Source: an uncultured Beijerinckiaceae bacterium (lineage in GTDB: Bacteria > Pseudomonadota > Alphaproteobacteria > Rhizobiales > Beijerinckiaceae). From it: DNA of 7,977 nt. Position 1 is the stretch's first letter, and every line of letters begins with the position of its first letter. Both the position numbers and the translations under genes were made by a program. The DNA is taken from positions 1-7,977 of the forward strand of contig CALMRL010000419.1 of the NCBI GenBank assembly GCA_937873345.1, in the 5' to 3' direction. Shown piece after piece: positions 1-5,125 of this stretch. Under the pieces are notes generated by a model. The model had not been told where the DNA came from and ran no database searches. It worked only from the letters and a program-made list of their open reading frames with translations.

Positions 1-192
1 GCGCTGCGCGGCGGCACGGTGGTCGGCGACCATACGGTGGTGCTCGCCGGCGAGGGCGAGCGCATCGAGCTGTCGCACAAAGCCGAGGACCGCGCGATCT
101 TCGCCCGCGGGGCCCTGCGCGCCGCACTGTGGGCGCGCGGCCGCAAGCCCGGCCTCTTCTCCATGGCCGATGTCCTCGACTTGCCCGACTGA
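1..192 (+). CDS. dapB: 4-hydroxy-tetrahydrodipicolinate reductase, C-terminal end (partial)
   Basis: Frame 1 is open from the window edge to a TGA at 190-192 and gives the last 63 residues of DapB. In this family the enzyme reduces 4-hydroxy-tetrahydrodipicolinate with NAD(P)H in the cytoplasmic diaminopimelate/lysine pathway. The visible part carries the typical C-terminal pattern: an SHKAEDR segment, then FARGALRAALW, then GLFSMADVL shortly before the end. The nucleotide-binding Rossmann half and the catalytic lysine lie upstream of the window, so activity cannot be judged. gpmA follows on the same strand after 61 bases, and the dapB-gpmA pair is common in Rhizobiales. Codon use is GC-rich, like the other host genes. 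Confidence 0.93.
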   Translation, partial: ALRGGTVVGDHTVVLAGEGERIELSHKAEDRAIFARGALRAALWARGRKPGLFSMADVLDLPD

Positions 193-253
193 CGTCGTCC
201 GGCCCCTCCGATCGAGGCCTCCTGCCTCCCCTGCACCCTCAAGGAAGCCTGCC

Positions 254-913
254 ATGCCCCGCACCCTCGTCCTCCTGCGCCACGGGCAGAGCGAATGGAA
301 CCTCAAGAACCTGTTCACCGGCTGGAAGAACCCCGGCCTGACGGAGCGCGGCTACGACGAGGCGCGCGCCGCCGGCCTGGCGCTGAAGAAGGCAGGCCTC
401 AAGTTCGATCGCGCCTTCGCGTCCGACCTCACGCGCGCTCAGGAAACGCTGAGGACGGCCCAGGAAGCGATGGGCTCCCAGCTGAAGCCGATCGTCACCA
501 AGGCGATGCGCGAGCGCGACTACGGCGACCTGTCCGGCCTCAACAAGGACGAGGCGCGCGACAGGTGGGGCGAGGAGCAGGTGCGCCTCTGGCGACGCTC
601 CTACGACACCCCGCCGCCCGGCGGCGAGAGCCTGCGCGACACGGTGGCGAGGGCGCTGCCCTACTACTGCCAGGCGATCCTGCCCTGCGTGCTGCGCGGC
701 GAGTCGGTGATCGTGGTGGCGCACGGCAACAGCCTGCGCGCTTTGGTGATGGTCCTCGACGGCTTGAACGCCACGACGATCCCCACGGTGGAGATCCAGA
801 CCGGCGTGCCGCTGGTCTACGACATCGGCCCCGATGCCATCGTCACGTCGAAGAGGGTGATGGAGCCGGAGATCGCGCCGCGCCGCCCCGACGACATGCT
901 CCCACGCGGCTGA
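254..913 (+). CDS. gpmA: 2,3-bisphosphoglycerate-dependent phosphoglycerate mutase
   Basis: A protein of 219 residues that interconverts 3- and 2-phosphoglycerate in glycolysis and gluconeogenesis through a phosphohistidine. Residues 9-16 read RHGQSEWN, so His10 is the expected phosphorylated histidine. Arg61 lies in SDLTRAQET, Glu87 in RERDYGDLSG, and the second active-site histidine is His157 in VVAHGNSLRAL. The protein is about 30 residues shorter than E. coli GpmA (about 250), as is usual for alphaproteobacterial forms. The ATG at 254 is chosen because AAGGAAG (241-247) lies 6 bases upstream and the RTLVLLRHG strand begins right after it. The frame is open further upstream to an ATG at 170, but those residues are not family-like and overlap dapB. 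It probably shares a transcript with dapB. Confidence 0.95.
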   Translation: MPRTLVLLRHGQSEWNLKNLFTGWKNPGLTERGYDEARAAGLALKKAGLKFDRAFASDLTRAQETLRTAQEAMGSQLKPIVTKAMRERDYGDLSGLNKDEARDRWGEEQVRLWRRSYDTPPPGGESLRDTVARALPYYCQAILPCVLRGESVIVVAHGNSLRALVMVLDGLNATTIPTVEIQTGVPLVYDIGPDAIVTSKRVMEPEIAPRRPDDMLPRG

Positions 914-922
914 ACGGGGCCA

Positions 923-948
923 GGAACGAACGGCGGAGATGCTCCGTT
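923..948 (+). promoter_or_regulatory. Putative EcfG (general stress response) promoter of the response regulator gene
   Basis: GGAAC at 923-927 and CGTT at 945-948 are separated by exactly 17 bases. This matches the known alphaproteobacterial EcfG/RpoE2 consensus GGAAC-N16/17-CGTT. It lies just after the gpmA stop, on the strand of the next gene, and would give a leader of roughly 140 bases. The match is seen directly; that it drives the response regulator in stress is inferred. Confidence 0.6.
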
Positions 949-987
949 ACAAAACTCTGTGGAGAAAGGTCGCTGCTTCGTGCTGAC

Positions 988-1028
988 ACGCGGTGCCGAA
1001 ACCGCGTCGTCCGACCCTCGTCGCGAGG
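988..1028 (+). other. Two small hairpins in the leader between gpmA and the response regulator
   Basis: The first has a perfect 7-bp stem, ACGCGGT (988-994) with ACCGCGT (1001-1007), around a 6-base loop. The second has a 5-bp stem, CCTCG (1016-1020) with CGAGG (1024-1028), around a 3-base loop. Neither is followed by a run of T, so neither is a clear intrinsic terminator. They could weaken read-through from gpmA or shape the 5' leader of the next mRNA. In DNA this GC-rich, short hairpins also arise by chance. Confidence 0.35.
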
Positions 1029-1097
1029 CCTCATCCGTGAAGGCAACGGGACGAACTGGGCAGGCGTCCGCCCGGTAGAGCCCGCCTGGAGAGCTGC

Positions 1098-1628
1098 ATG
1101 CCGCATCTCGAAATCCTGCTGGTCGATGACGATCCGCTGATCCGCCACGTCATCGCCGACGAACTGGAGGAGGCCGGGCACTTCGTCACCACCGCGGTGG
1201 GGCCCGAGGCGGCGATCGAGACGCTGCACGACCATCGCGCCTTCGACATTGTGGTGATCGACTACACTATGCCCGGCATGTCCGGCGGAGACCTCGCCCG
1301 GCACATCCGCCGAGGCGATCCCGCCGCCCGCCTTGCGATCCTCACCGGCAATCCCGACCAAGCCGGAGATCAGCCCTGTCCGGTGCTGACCAAGGGCATG
1401 CGGATGAGCGAGCTGGTCAAGGCAATTGCCGCGATCGCTGCCGGACAGGACCCATCGCCCGCCCATGACGCAACGGCCGCGCGGATTGATTTGCTGGTCG
1501 ACCAGATCGCGACCAAGCCGGCGGTCGGCGGAGTGCGCGGTGCGATCGGGGCCACCTACGGCCGACCAGCCGAGGAAGGCGTGCCCGACGCCTTCGCCTC
1601 GATCCTGGAGCGCCTGCCGGAGAAGTAG
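1098..1628 (+). CDS. Orphan response regulator with receiver domain and uncharacterised C-terminal tail
   Basis: A protein of 176 residues. Residues 1-115 form a CheY-like receiver domain with its expected key residues: acidic pocket Asp10/Asp11 in LLVDDDPL, phosphoacceptor Asp55 in VVIDYTMPGMSGG, Thr83 in AILTGN and Lys99 in VLTKG. Residues 116-176 match no output domain I recognise; there is no visible helix-turn-helix, GGDEF, EAL or kinase motif. No histidine kinase gene adjoins it, so its partner is unknown. The ATG at 1098 has GGAGAG (1088-1093) just upstream. The likely promoter is the EcfG-type motif at 923-948, which would place it among stress-induced single-domain regulators; this is inferred. 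Before the transposon arrived it was convergent with grpE. Confidence 0.88.
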   Translation: MPHLEILLVDDDPLIRHVIADELEEAGHFVTTAVGPEAAIETLHDHRAFDIVVIDYTMPGMSGGDLARHIRRGDPAARLAILTGNPDQAGDQPCPVLTKGMRMSELVKAIAAIAAGQDPSPAHDATAARIDLLVDQIATKPAVGGVRGAIGATYGRPAEEGVPDAFASILERLPEK

Positions 1629-1691
1629 CGATGCGCCGACTTGATATGCCGCGTCGACTTTTCGAAAGCCGCTGACGTAATCCTTCGGTGC

Positions 1692-1699
1692 GCTAGTTC
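1692..1699. repeat. Left target-site duplication of the IS1595-family element
   Basis: GCTAGTTC lies directly before the left inverted repeat and recurs exactly at 4350-4357 directly after the right one. Eight bases is the duplication length known for IS1595-family elements. The perfect copy suggests an insertion that is not very old. Confidence 0.93.
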
Positions 1700-1725
1700 G
1701 GCAACTATGTTTCTTGCAAACGCAC
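1700..1725 (+). repeat. Left terminal inverted repeat
   Basis: These 26 bases match the reverse complement of 4324-4349 at 24 positions, with mismatches at repeat positions 12 and 23. Weaker similarity continues to about position 32. The outer end begins GGCAACTATG. Confidence 0.93.
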
Positions 1726-1750
1726 GCAGCCAGCGGTAGCTTTGGCTGCG
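1725..1750 (+). other. Subterminal hairpin at the left end of the transposon
   Basis: A perfect 8-bp stem, CGCAGCCA (1725-1732) with TGGCTGCG (1743-1750), encloses a 10-base loop. It begins at the inner edge of the left inverted repeat and ends about 9 bases before the ribosome binding site of the 94-aa gene. It would form in any transcript entering from the response regulator gene. No T-run follows, so it is not a standard terminator. A role in limiting read-through translation is inferred. Confidence 0.5.
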
Positions 1751-1767
1751 ATTATGGGTGAGAGGCA

Positions 1768-2052
1768 ATGGGCAGAAAAAGGGATCGGGTTCCGCCATCG
1801 CCCTTCATGCGACTTAAGGCGGAGTTTGGGATCAAGTCCTACAAGATCGCCAATAGCGACCGCTTATACCGCTCAACACCCGTGCTTACTCTGCCAAGCG
1901 GGCACGGCATCAGTCGCGAGAAGCTGATAGAAGTTTTCGGTGAATATCGCGCTATGTTTGTAGATGAAAACATCATATTGCTACATGACAAAACAGATAA
2001 TTTGTTCATTTTCAGTCACGTGGCTTCGCCAGCTTCCGCAACACACCTTTGA
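1768..2052 (+). CDS. Unrecognised 94-aa cargo protein
   Basis: I do not recognise a family. The ATG at 1768 has a good ribosome binding site, GTGAGAGG (1759-1766), which is the main support for a real gene. The N terminus is basic (GRKRDR). Residues 20-82 look like a small folded unit of alternating helix and strand, with GHGISREKLIEVFGEYR followed by two hydrophobic stretches ending NLFIFSHV. There is no signal peptide or membrane segment. Codon use is AT-rich, especially over 1920-2010, unlike the host genes, so it is probably foreign. It is the first gene inside the left end. Its last 41 bases overlap, tail to tail, the minus-strand gene at 2012-2281. It might act with the DUF3800 gene, but nothing in the sequence proves that. 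Confidence 0.6.
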   Translation: MGRKRDRVPPSPFMRLKAEFGIKSYKIANSDRLYRSTPVLTLPSGHGISREKLIEVFGEYRAMFVDENIILLHDKTDNLFIFSHVASPASATHL

Positions 2053-2281
2053 ACACATCCTCGCTGTCATCGGCCCCATGCTCGCGGGCGGCATCGGCGA
2101 ACTTCTCCGCTTGGGTGCGGGTGTCCTCCTGCCCCTCCCTTGCCGCCTGCCGGTGGACGCGCTCTTGCTGCCCAGCCGTGTCTTGCTTGACCTGAGAGAG
2201 AGCGGCTTCGCGGGGCTCTTTGCCTGTCGGTTGCGCCGCGCCTTTCGGTTGACTCTGGGTTGTCCTACCGCTTCTGTTCAT
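2012..2281 (-). CDS. Small charged hypothetical protein (89 aa), divergent from DUF3800
   Basis: The protein starts MNRSGRTTQSQPKG and ends RKLAKPRD. The first 55 residues are Gln-, Arg- and Glu-rich, low in hydrophobics and probably disordered or a charged helix. Residues 58-87 form an amphipathic unit, EKFADAAREHGADDSED then FKGVLRKLAK. This resembles a C-terminal pattern (EKF..AAREL..D..E..F...L+KIAK) that I recall from short uncharacterised alphaproteobacterial proteins; that is memory, not a search. The ATG at 2281 is preferred, with GCAGG about 7 bases upstream; in-frame ATGs at 2314 and 2389 would run into the DUF3800 gene. It is wholly antisense to the frame upstream of the DUF3800 start. 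Because the plus strand is also open here, it could still be spurious. Confidence 0.55.
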   Translation of the reverse strand: MNRSGRTTQSQPKGAAQPTGKEPREAALSQVKQDTAGQQERVHRQAAREGQEDTRTQAEKFADAAREHGADDSEDVFKGVLRKLAKPRD

Positions 2282-2283
2282 GG

Positions 2284-3162
2284 ATGAGCCTGCCCGACGA
2301 TCCTCCGGAACCATATTATATAGTCTATATCGACGAGGCGGGCGACCCTGGCCTTGCAAAGGTGCGCCCTCTCGATCCAAACGGCGCAAGCGAATGGCTT
2401 ACACTTGGTGCGGTTGTGATACGCGCTCGTGTAGAAGACAAGGTTGTCGGCTGGGTTCGTTCAATTCGCGACGACATCAAGCAGATGCAAGGTAGCGATC
2501 TTCATTTCCGGACGCTATCGGACCACCGAAAAGAAAGAGTTGCCGATCTGATTGCAGAACTGCCGCTTCGTGCTTTTGTCATGCTTTCACATAAGCCAAA
2601 CATGAAGGGGCATAGAAATCCTGCCGCAGAAGCTGTCAGCTTAACCCCAACGCCTAGGGGATGGTTCTACAACTGGTGCATCCGGTTGTTGCTTGAGCGC
2701 GTAACAAATGCTTGTGCTGACGCATCGCGCAACGAGTGCGGACAAGCAAGACCTATTAAGATCGTGTTTAGCAGGCGTGGCGGCGTCGCTTACAATTGGC
2801 TTGGTGCATACATTGAGGTTCTCGCGCATCAGGCAACGCACGGCACGACGGTTCTACGTAAAAGGGAGATCGCGCCAGCTGTCGTAGATCGACGGCTGAT
2901 TGTGGACGCGGCGGCTCATCAAAGTGCGGGCTGCCAACTTGCCGATGTAGTCACGAGCGCGTTCCATGTTGCGGCTGATGCCTTCGGACCGCGCTGGTGC
3001 ATCATACCTGCCGAAAAGCTCAAGAGGATAATGGCTGCAAACCTAGGTGTTCATCAGGATTGGGGCGTCTCACTTCAACCCTCCCCCGGCTGGAAGGCGG
3101 CCAAAGCTTTGACTGCCAATCAGCGCAAAATCTTTGATGCTTACGGCTTCGATTTTTCGTGA
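2284..3162 (+). CDS. DUF3800 domain protein (putative RNase H-like enzyme), transposon cargo
   Basis: A protein of 292 residues from the ATG at 2284. The DUF3800 hallmark is at residues 12-22: a hydrophobic strand followed by YIDEAGDPG, with Asp17 and Glu18 as candidate metal ligands. Next come DLHF (72-75), where the family has an acidic-x-H motif, IVFSRRGG (160-167), and DAAAHQSAGCQLADVV (208-223), where Asp221 is the conserved late acidic residue. The order and spacing fit a full-length family member. DUF3800 has no settled function; it is thought to have an RNase H-like fold, so nucleic-acid cleavage is an inference. A TTG at 2260 would add 8 residues with no better ribosome binding site. 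The gene is convergent with the transposase and more AT-rich than host genes, as expected for transferred cargo. Confidence 0.85.
   Translation: MSLPDDPPEPYYIVYIDEAGDPGLAKVRPLDPNGASEWLTLGAVVIRARVEDKVVGWVRSIRDDIKQMQGSDLHFRTLSDHRKERVADLIAELPLRAFVMLSHKPNMKGHRNPAAEAVSLTPTPRGWFYNWCIRLLLERVTNACADASRNECGQARPIKIVFSRRGGVAYNWLGAYIEVLAHQATHGTTVLRKREIAPAVVDRRLIVDAAAHQSAGCQLADVVTSAFHVAADAFGPRWCIIPAEKLKRIMAANLGVHQDWGVSLQPSPGWKAAKALTANQRKIFDAYGFDFS
2315..2320 (-). promoter_or_regulatory. Possible -10 box for the 89-aa minus-strand gene
   Basis: On the minus strand these bases read TATAAT, inside the AT-rich codons for YYIVYI of the DUF3800 gene. A start about 7 bases downstream would give a leader of roughly 27 bases to the ATG at 2281. 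I find no convincing -35 element 16-18 bases upstream, so the call is weak. Confidence 0.25.
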
Positions 3163-3328
3163 AGTAGCGGGCACCGGCCTTGTCTGCGTCAGAAGGCTCA
3201 TAGGCCGCCCGCACGGCAACCGTCCATCTGACTGCCCCCGCTGCAAGCCACAGGGGCCAAGGGTGTTCCGACGTATCCCGCCAGTTGCATCAGACATCAT
3301 CTTCGCTTCGAAAACAAGTCTCTAACTA

Positions 3329-3349
3329 AGCCGTTGGTGCAACTCGGCT
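3329..3349. terminator. Possible bidirectional hairpin between DUF3800 and the transposase
   Basis: AGCC (3329-3332) pairs with GGCT (3346-3349), and GTTG (3333-3336) pairs with CAAC (3340-3343), around a GTG loop with a 2-base bulge. It sits between the two convergent genes, just beyond the transposase stop codon. Only three T follow on the plus strand (3351-3353), so termination would be modest. The rest of the 189-base gap (3163-3351) shows no convincing gene. Confidence 0.4.
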
Positions 3350-3351
3350 CT

Positions 3352-4308
3352 TTAGCTGTGCGCTTCGTTAGTACCGCCATAGGTCAAACGCTTACCGGCG
3401 ATCCCCCTTAGCGCCCGCTCGGCCCGCTCCGCATCCTCGCAGCCGAGCTTGCTGCGGTTATTGTAGCGGAAGTCGAACTCGGCGAGGTAGCGGTGCAGGT
3501 GCGCCTCGCTGACGCTGTGGTAGGTGCCGGTGATGCCGCGCTTCACGATGGAGAAGAAGCTCTCCGCCGCGTTGACGTGGACGTAGGCGCCGAGCCGCAC
3601 GTACTCGTTGGCGGAGTGGTTCACGGTGTGGTGGCCAGCGAAGCCCTTGCGGGTGCCGGTGTAGATCGGGCTCTCATCCGTCATGATGACGGTGGCCTTG
3701 TCCACGTTGGCGGCGATCACCGGGCGGACGGACTTGGCCGTGACGTTGGCGACGTGGAAGGAGCGCAACTTGACGTCGCGCTCGACCAGTGAAAAGACCT
3801 CCTTCTTCGGGTTCGGCTCCTTATAGGCGCGGTTCTTCGCCTTGCCGCCGACGTAGGTCTCATCGACCTCCACCACGCCATCGGGGCCGGACATGGCGGG
3901 CAGCTCGCCGTCGCGCATCGCCTCGCGGATGCGGTGGCAGAGGAACCACGCCGTCTTGTACTGCACTTCAAGGATGCGGCTGATCTGGTGGGCGGAGATG
4001 CCTTTCTTCGACGAGCACATGAGATGCGCGGCCTGGAGGCACTTGTTGAGCGGGATGCGGACGTGCTCGAACACGGTGCCGACGGTGACGCGGAACTGTG
4101 CCTTGCAGGCGCCGCAGCGATGAAGGCCGACGCGGATGCGCTTCTCGGGGTTGGCCTTAACCTTGGTGATCCGCTGGACGGAACCGCACTTTACGCACAC
4201 CGGACCCTCAGGCCAGATGACGCTTTCGAGAAACGCGAAGGCGGCGGTCTCGTCGTGGAAGTAGGGGCGGGAGAGGATCGACACGGCAGGTTGCTCCAGT
4301 GCCGTCAA
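3352..4308 (-). CDS. IS1595-family (ISXO2-like) transposase
   Basis: A 318-residue protein that would move the element by cutting at the inverted repeats. Residues 38-68 form a zinc ribbon (C38-x2-C41 and C65-x2-C68). A helical region follows at about 85-130, then the DDE-type core: Asp149 in VVEVDETYVGGK, Asp211 in VIMTDESPIY, and the third motif HVNAAESFFSIVKRG with Asn246, Glu249 and Lys256. This matches the ISXO2-like domain of the IS1595 family, and the length is normal for full-size members. No frameshift or internal stop is visible. The first codon here is TTG at 4308, with GAGG 4 bases upstream. A GTG at 4284 preceded by GGAG would give MSILSRPYFHDE, a typical start for the family, so the true start is open between the two. 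It lies 42 bases downstream of grpE on the same strand. Confidence 0.93.
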   Translation of the reverse strand: MTALEQPAVSILSRPYFHDETAAFAFLESVIWPEGPVCVKCGSVQRITKVKANPEKRIRVGLHRCGACKAQFRVTVGTVFEHVRIPLNKCLQAAHLMCSSKKGISAHQISRILEVQYKTAWFLCHRIREAMRDGELPAMSGPDGVVEVDETYVGGKAKNRAYKEPNPKKEVFSLVERDVKLRSFHVANVTAKSVRPVIAANVDKATVIMTDESPIYTGTRKGFAGHHTVNHSANEYVRLGAYVHVNAAESFFSIVKRGITGTYHSVSEAHLHRYLAEFDFRYNNRSKLGCEDAERAERALRGIAGKRLTYGGTNEAHS

Positions 4309-4322
4309 CCTACCTCAGGTTG
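4306..4322 (-). promoter_or_regulatory. Hairpin covering the transposase ribosome binding site and TTG start
   Basis: On the minus strand CAACCT (4322-4317) pairs with AGGTTG (4311-4306) around a 5-base GAGGT loop. The loop holds the likely Shine-Dalgarno GAGG, and the 3' arm ends with the TTG start codon. Transcripts entering from grpE could fold this way and reduce translation, a known self-limiting device in several IS families. The pairing is seen; the control is inferred. Confidence 0.45.
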
Positions 4323-4323
4323 G

Positions 4324-4349
4324 GTGTGTTTGCAAGAGACATAGTTGCC
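4324..4349 (-). repeat. Right terminal inverted repeat
   Basis: The reverse complement begins GGCAACTATGT and matches the left end (1700-1725) at 24 of 26 bases. It lies upstream of the transposase start on the same strand. Confidence 0.93.
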
Positions 4350-4357
4350 GCTAGTTC
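4350..4357. repeat. Right target-site duplication, containing the grpE stop codon
   Basis: GCTAGTTC is an exact copy of 1692-1699. Read on the minus strand it is GAACTAGC, which includes the last codon (AAC) and the TAG stop of grpE. The insertion therefore left grpE intact. Confidence 0.93.
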
Positions 4358-4965
4358 GGCCGCGGCGTGTCGACCTTCGGGCCACCGCGCGACACGCCGA
4401 CTTTCGCCGGCCGCAGAACCCGCTCGCCGATCGCGAAGCCCTGCTCGACCACTTGCATCACGGTGCCCGCCGGCACGCTCTCGTCGGGCACCTCGAACAG
4501 CGCCTCGTGCATGTTGGGGTCGAAACGCTTGCCCATCGGCTCCAGCTTCTTGACGCCGAAGCGGACGAGCCGGGAGAGGAAGTCCCGTTCGGTCAGCTCG
4601 ATACCCTCGACGAAACTCTGCAGCCGCGGGTCGGCGGCCTCGCGCGCTTCGGCCGGCACTGCCTCGATGGCACGGCCGAGATTGTCGGCGAAGGTCAGCA
4701 TGTCGCGCGCGAAGGAGGTGACGCCGTAGACCTTGGCGTCGGCCACCTCGCGTTCGGTGCGCCGACGCAGGTTCTCCATCTCGGCCAATGTGCGCAGCGA
4801 GCGGTCCTTCAACTCGGCGTTCTCGGCCTGCAGCGCTTCCAGCACCTTGAAGGGATCGGGCTCGGCCATCGCATTGACGGGCGCGGCTTGGTTGTCGGGA
4901 TGCATCTCCGCCGGCTCCGGCCCGGCCGGACGCTCCTGCCTCGTGTCTGGGTTCGGTTGATTCAT
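4351..4965 (-). CDS. grpE: GrpE, nucleotide exchange factor of the DnaK chaperone
   Basis: A cytoplasmic protein of 204 residues that releases ADP from DnaK during the chaperone cycle. Residues 1-38 are a polar, Pro-rich N terminus. About 39-80 is the long coiled-coil helix (VLEALQAENAELKD, then LAEMENLRRRTEREV). Residues 85-140 form the helical part. The C-terminal beta domain holds the family signature: RFDPNMHEALFEVP (147-160), GTVMQVVEQGF and RVLRPAKVGVS. The length is normal. The ATG at 4965 fits the family start and has GCAGG (4973-4969) a few bases upstream. hrcA is not adjacent on this side; the upstream neighbour is a divergent molbindin gene. The stop codon TAG (4353-4351) lies within the transposon's target duplication, so the C terminus is the original one. 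Confidence 0.96.
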   Translation of the reverse strand: MNQPNPDTRQERPAGPEPAEMHPDNQAAPVNAMAEPDPFKVLEALQAENAELKDRSLRTLAEMENLRRRTEREVADAKVYGVTSFARDMLTFADNLGRAIEAVPAEAREAADPRLQSFVEGIELTERDFLSRLVRFGVKKLEPMGKRFDPNMHEALFEVPDESVPAGTVMQVVEQGFAIGERVLRPAKVGVSRGGPKVDTPRPN

Positions 4966-4999
4966 GAGCCTGCGACGTTCCCGCGCGTTTCGAGCGCAC

Positions 5000-5028
5000 A
5001 TATCAGTTTGGCCGCCGCGAATATCAAG
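5000..5028 (-). promoter_or_regulatory. Likely grpE promoter, possibly heat-shock (RpoH) type
   Basis: On the minus strand CTTGAT (5028-5023) and TGATAT (5005-5000) are 17 bases apart. The -35 resembles the CTTG core of alphaproteobacterial RpoH promoters and is also near the housekeeping TTGA form. A start around 4993 would leave a leader of about 28 bases. I see no CIRCE inverted repeat (TTAGCACTC type), so HrcA control is not indicated. Confidence 0.5.
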
Positions 5029-5125
5029 CCGAAGCTTGGCCGCGTCGGGGTGCCGTCGGCGCCCGATCGTGCGATGAGCGTGGCGCGCGGGAGATGCCCG
5101 CCGCCCCGATCCGCAGGAACCCACC

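Larger units (their letters stand above)
1700..4349. mobile_element. IS1595-family transposon with passenger genes (2650 bp)
   Basis: Both ends are defined by inverted repeats starting GGCAACTATGT and by the 8-bp direct repeat GCTAGTTC. The right end carries an ISXO2/IS1595-type transposase on the minus strand. The left 1.6 kb carries three other candidate genes: a 94-aa orphan, an 89-aa minus-strand protein and a DUF3800 protein. A minimal IS1595 element is about 1 kb, so most of this one is cargo; the family is known to include members with passenger genes. Cargo codon use is clearly more AT-rich than that of the host genes, and the transposase is intermediate, so the cargo has a different origin. 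The target was the gap between convergent response regulator and grpE genes, one base beyond the grpE stop codon. All parts look intact, so the element may still move. Confidence 0.92.

Noticed and set aside
295..1140. Plus-strand frame of 281 codons overlapping gpmA
   Set aside because: It is a +1-type shadow of gpmA that runs on through the intergenic region; the protein is Arg-rich and has no motif.
843..1466. Minus-strand frame of 207 codons
   Set aside because: It is antisense to the response regulator, whose receiver-domain residues are all in place on the plus strand.
2249..2277. TTGACT with a 17-base spacer as a promoter for DUF3800
   Set aside because: The -10 position (TTCTGT) is poor, and the start would lie at the ATG itself.
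1964..2287. Plus-strand frame of 107 codons
   Set aside because: It is Leu-rich, without a ribosome binding site, and mirrors the minus-strand 89-aa gene, which reads more like a real protein.
3134..3325. Plus-strand frame of 63 codons after DUF3800
   Set aside because: It overlaps the DUF3800 end, has no clear ribosome binding site, and its product is unlike any family I know.
4966..5125. CIRCE element for HrcA control of grpE
   Set aside because: No TTAGCACTC-type inverted repeat is present in the divergent region.
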